DNA of 30,152 nucleotides from JAMWZF01 sp041628615 (GTDB lineage Bacteria > Pseudomonadota > Alphaproteobacteria > Rhodobacterales > Rhodobacteraceae): NCBI GenBank assembly GCA_041628615.1, contig JBFKOW010000020.1, forward strand, positions 1-30,152, read 5' to 3'. The notes under the pieces were generated by a model. That model worked only from the letters and a program-made list of their open reading frames with translations, was not told the origin of the DNA and ran no database searches. Of the stretch, positions 28,232 to 30,152 are shown piece by piece; positions within the stretch are counted from its first letter, which is position 1, and every line of letters starts with the position of its first letter. The translations under genes and the position numbers were made by a program.

Positions 28232-28759
28232 ATGTTCGACACAATGACCATCACCAAGACGCTTGGCGCCTTCTGCGGCACCCTGCTGGTCTTTCTTCTC
28301 GGCGCCTGGTTCGCCGAGATCGTCTATCATGCCGGGTCGGCCGGCGGCCACGGCGACCATCACGACCAGGCCTACGTGATCGAGGTCGAGGGCGGCGAGG
28401 GCGCCGAAGAGGCGGTCGAGGAAGGACCGGCCTTCGAGGAGGTCTTCGCGATGGCCGATGCCGCGGCGGGCGAGCGGCTGTTCCGCGCCTGCGGCGCCTG
28501 CCACGCGCTGGAGCAGGGCGTCAACGGCACCGGCCCCTACCTCTACGGCATCGTCGGACGGGATATCGGGTCCGTCGACGGGTTCAACTATTCCGGCGCC
28601 CTGACGCAGGTTGCCGAGGTCTGGACCCCCGAGAACCTCAACGGCTTCCTCGAGAACCCGCGCGGCTGGGCCCCGGGGACCTCGATGGGCTACAACGGGA
28701 TGCGCAAGGTCGAGGACCGGGCCAACCTGATCGCCTATCTCGACAGTCTCGACAACTGA
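28232..28759 (+). CDS. cycM: Membrane-anchored c-type cytochrome (CycM / c552 type)
   Basis: A 175-residue membrane-bound cytochrome c. An uncleaved N-terminal anchor (about 10-34, LGAFCGTLLVFLLGAWFAEIVYH) is followed by an acidic, flexible linker rich in Glu and then a cytochrome c domain with the heme-binding CGACH (near 87-91), GPYLYGIVGRDIG, FNYS and the axial-ligand region PGTSMGYNGM. This is the Paracoccus c552 / Rhodobacter cy design: the anchor tethers a domain that shuttles electrons from the bc1 complex to a terminal oxidase. Divergent from pheA, with a terminator after it. Confidence 0.93.
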   Translation: MFDTMTITKTLGAFCGTLLVFLLGAWFAEIVYHAGSAGGHGDHHDQAYVIEVEGGEGAEEAVEEGPAFEEVFAMADAAAGERLFRACGACHALEQGVNGTGPYLYGIVGRDIGSVDGFNYSGALTQVAEVWTPENLNGFLENPRGWAPGTSMGYNGMRKVEDRANLIAYLDSLDN

Positions 28760-28806
28760 TCCGGTGCCGGCCCCCGGGGCGGGGCGTCGCGGCATCGCTT
28801 CGATCC

Positions 28807-28845
28807 ACGGCCGGCCCCTCCCGGGACCGGCCGTTGCGTTTGCGC
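28807..28845 (+). terminator. Terminator after the cytochrome gene
   Basis: The 8-bp stem ACGGCCGG (28807-28814) and CCGGCCGT (28827-28834) closes a 12-base loop and is followed by TGCGTTTGCGC, moderately T-rich. It begins 48 bases after the cytochrome stop. Confidence 0.6.
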
Positions 28846-28849
28846 TTTG

Positions 28850-28857
28850 TTAACCAT
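28850..28857 (+). promoter_or_regulatory. CtrA-type half-site, first of a pair
   Basis: TTAACCAT matches the CtrA half-site. It sits between the cytochrome terminator and the promoter of the peptide-binding protein, 110 bases before the second copy. Confidence 0.45.
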
Positions 28858-28926
28858 GTTCTGCGAAGTCTTGACGCGCCGCGCGGGGCCGGTCCGGCGG
28901 TCACTTCGACCTCACGCAATCTCAAC

Positions 28927-28967
28927 TTGAACATTCGACTCGGCGACCTTTAGCTACAGTTAACCAT
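28927..28967 (+). promoter_or_regulatory. Candidate promoter with CtrA-type half-site before the peptide-binding protein
   Basis: TTGAAC (28927-28932) and TAGCTA (28951-28956) are 18 bases apart. TTAACCAT (28960-28967) follows immediately and would overlap the transcription start, a position where a bound regulator would more likely block than recruit polymerase. The start codon is 29 bases further on. Confidence 0.4.
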
Positions 28968-28995
28968 ACTGAGGTCGTGCTCGAGGAGGTCTGCC

Positions 28996-30152
28996 ATGCG
29001 TCGCCATCCCCCGCTGTTCCCGGTTGCCGTCACGGCGTCCCGGACCCTCGCTCCCGGCCGCGACGCGGCACTCCTGCGGCTCACCGCGGCGGGCGCGCTG
29101 CTGGCCGGAGCGGCGCTGGTCCTCGCCGGGCCGGCGCGGGCCGCGTCCCACGAAGAGATCATCGTCAGCCACGGCGTCACCAATTTCGGCGATCTCAAGC
29201 ACCCCGCCGACATGGCCCACCTGCCCTACGTGAACCCGGACGCGCCGAAGGGCGGCGAGATCGCGATCTGGTCGCAGGGCACCTTCGACAGCTTCAACGC
29301 CTATTCCCGCAAGGGCGTGTCCGCCGCCCTGTCCACGCTGCCCTATGAATCCGTCATGGTCAGCGCGGCGGACGATCCCTACGGCAGCTACTGCTACCTC
29401 TGCGAGACGCTGGAATACCCCGAAAGCCGGGACTGGGTGATCTTCAACCTGCGGCAGGACGTGACCTTCTCGGACGGCACGCCGATGACCGCAGAGGACG
29501 TGGAGTTCTCGTTCGACCTGTTCATGGAGCAGGGCATCACCGAGTATCGAAACGTGGTCGGCGGCTTCATCTCGGATGTGGAGGTGCTCGACCCGCACCG
29601 GATCCGCTTCACCTTCGCCGAGGACGCCCCGCGCCGCGACGTGCTCGGCATCGCCGGCGGCCAGGTGGTGTTCTCGAAGGCCTGGTTCGAGCAGACCGGG
29701 ACCCGGCTCGACGACAGTTCGGACGCCCCGTTCCTCGGCACCGGGGCCTACCTGCTGCAAAGCCAAGACCCGAACCGGCAACTGATCTACGCCCGCGACC
29801 CCGATCACTGGGGCGCCGACCATCCGTGGAACATCGGCCAGAACAATTTCGACACCATCCGGGTCGAGTATTTCGGCGACAGCCAGGCCGCCTTCGAGGG
29901 CTTCAAGGCAGGAGCCTACACCTTCCGCAACGAGAACTCGTCGAAGGAATGGGGCACCTCCTACGATTTCCCGGCGGTGCAGAACGGCACCGTCATCAAG
30001 GCCGAACTTCCGGACGGCAACATCGGGTCGGCGCAGGCCTTCGTCTTCAACCTCGACAAGCCGCGCTGGCAGGATCCCCGGGTCCGCGAGGCGGTGCGGA
30101 TGATGTTCAACTTCGAATGGTCCAACGAGGCGCTGTTCTACGGGCTCTACGA
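28996..30152 (+). CDS. Peptide ABC transporter substrate-binding protein, YejA-like (cut by window edge)
   Basis: A family 5 extracellular solute-binding protein, 385 codons in view, running off the right edge (full members have about 600 residues). The signal region is unusually long: about 25 residues precede the hydrophobic stretch ALLAGAALVLAGPARA, with cleavage before ASHEE. Family stretches are SHGVTNFGDLKHPADMAHLPYVNPDAPKGGEI, YESVMVSAADDPYGSYCYLCETLEYPESRDWVIFNLR, FSDGTPMTAEDVEFSFD and ENSSKEWGTSYDFPAVQNG, which fit the YejA group (oligopeptides, microcin C). The ATG at 28996 has a strong ribosome site (GAGGAGGT, 28983-28990). The permease and ATPase genes are presumably beyond the window. 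Confidence 0.92.
   Translation, partial: MRRHPPLFPVAVTASRTLAPGRDAALLRLTAAGALLAGAALVLAGPARAASHEEIIVSHGVTNFGDLKHPADMAHLPYVNPDAPKGGEIAIWSQGTFDSFNAYSRKGVSAALSTLPYESVMVSAADDPYGSYCYLCETLEYPESRDWVIFNLRQDVTFSDGTPMTAEDVEFSFDLFMEQGITEYRNVVGGFISDVEVLDPHRIRFTFAEDAPRRDVLGIAGGQVVFSKAWFEQTGTRLDDSSDAPFLGTGAYLLQSQDPNRQLIYARDPDHWGADHPWNIGQNNFDTIRVEYFGDSQAAFEGFKAGAYTFRNENSSKEWGTSYDFPAVQNGTVIKAELPDGNIGSAQAFVFNLDKPRWQDPRVREAVRMMFNFEWSNEALFYGLY

Noticed and set aside
1..30152. Mobile elements, CRISPR array, tRNA, rRNA or attachment sites
   Set aside because: I saw no transposase or integrase motif, no regularly spaced direct repeats, no cloverleaf or rRNA-like sequence, and gene order looks like ordinary chromosomal backbone.

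Overview
The window is a high-GC (about 70%), densely coding stretch of chromosome from an alphaproteobacterium, most likely of the Rhodobacteraceae/Paracoccaceae (Rhodobacter-Roseobacter group). The evidence is the gene content: an ethylmalonyl-CoA pathway pair (ecm, ccr), a roseobacter-type LuxR/LuxI pair, a membrane-anchored cytochrome of the Paracoccus c552 (CycM) type next to prephenate dehydratase, a VPLPA-CTERM protein, and an Alph_Pro_TM/TSUP gene pair. I assign no genus. I see no phage, transposon, CRISPR array, tRNA or rRNA.

Layout. 1-3446: ethylmalonyl-CoA mutase (minus, cut by the left edge), a PlsB-like membrane acyltransferase, and crotonyl-CoA carboxylase/reductase. 3648-6270: a secreted VPLPA-CTERM protein, then a small ORF overlapping luxR, then luxI. 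6289-8561: RecD-like helicase coupled to an SDR oxidoreductase. 8562-10246 (minus): TSUP anion transporter coupled to an Alph_Pro_TM protein. 10448-10831: small membrane protein. 10844-16825 (minus): a tightly packed nucleoside-uptake operon in the order BMP binding protein, NTF2-like protein, ABC ATPase, two permeases, purine nucleoside phosphorylase. 16990-18613 (minus): NfuA-like Fe-S carrier, tsaB, rimI. 18773-20513 (minus): secreted hypothetical, a gene-free gap, CPBP protease coupled to UspA. 20586-24235: an acidic zinc-ribbon membrane protein divergent from a coupled ftsE-ftsX-plsC operon. 24281-25734 (minus): accA coupled to a secreted hypothetical. 25965-27253: a Cys-rich secreted protein, then a protein with two GECDD repeats. 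27269-28759: pheA and cycM, divergent. 28996-end: YejA-like peptide-binding protein, cut by the right edge.

How genes work together. Ecm and Ccr act in acetyl-CoA assimilation. The nucleoside operon would import a nucleoside and phosphorolyse it in one transcriptional unit. FtsEX with PlsC, and AccA nearby, place division and lipid-synthesis genes together. The signal I find most worth following is regulatory: the TTAA tetramers I could find all lie inside GTTAAC hexamers, all are intergenic, and they fall as three pairs (before the luxR unit, before luxI, before the peptide-binding protein). Three of the six extend to TTAACCAT, the CtrA half-site. A separate perfect inverted repeat lies upstream of a candidate promoter for the luxR unit. 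I did not find a clearly novel multi-gene system. The small ORF overlapping luxR, the NTF2-like protein inside the transporter operon, and the acidic zinc-ribbon protein beside ftsEX are the least explained genes.
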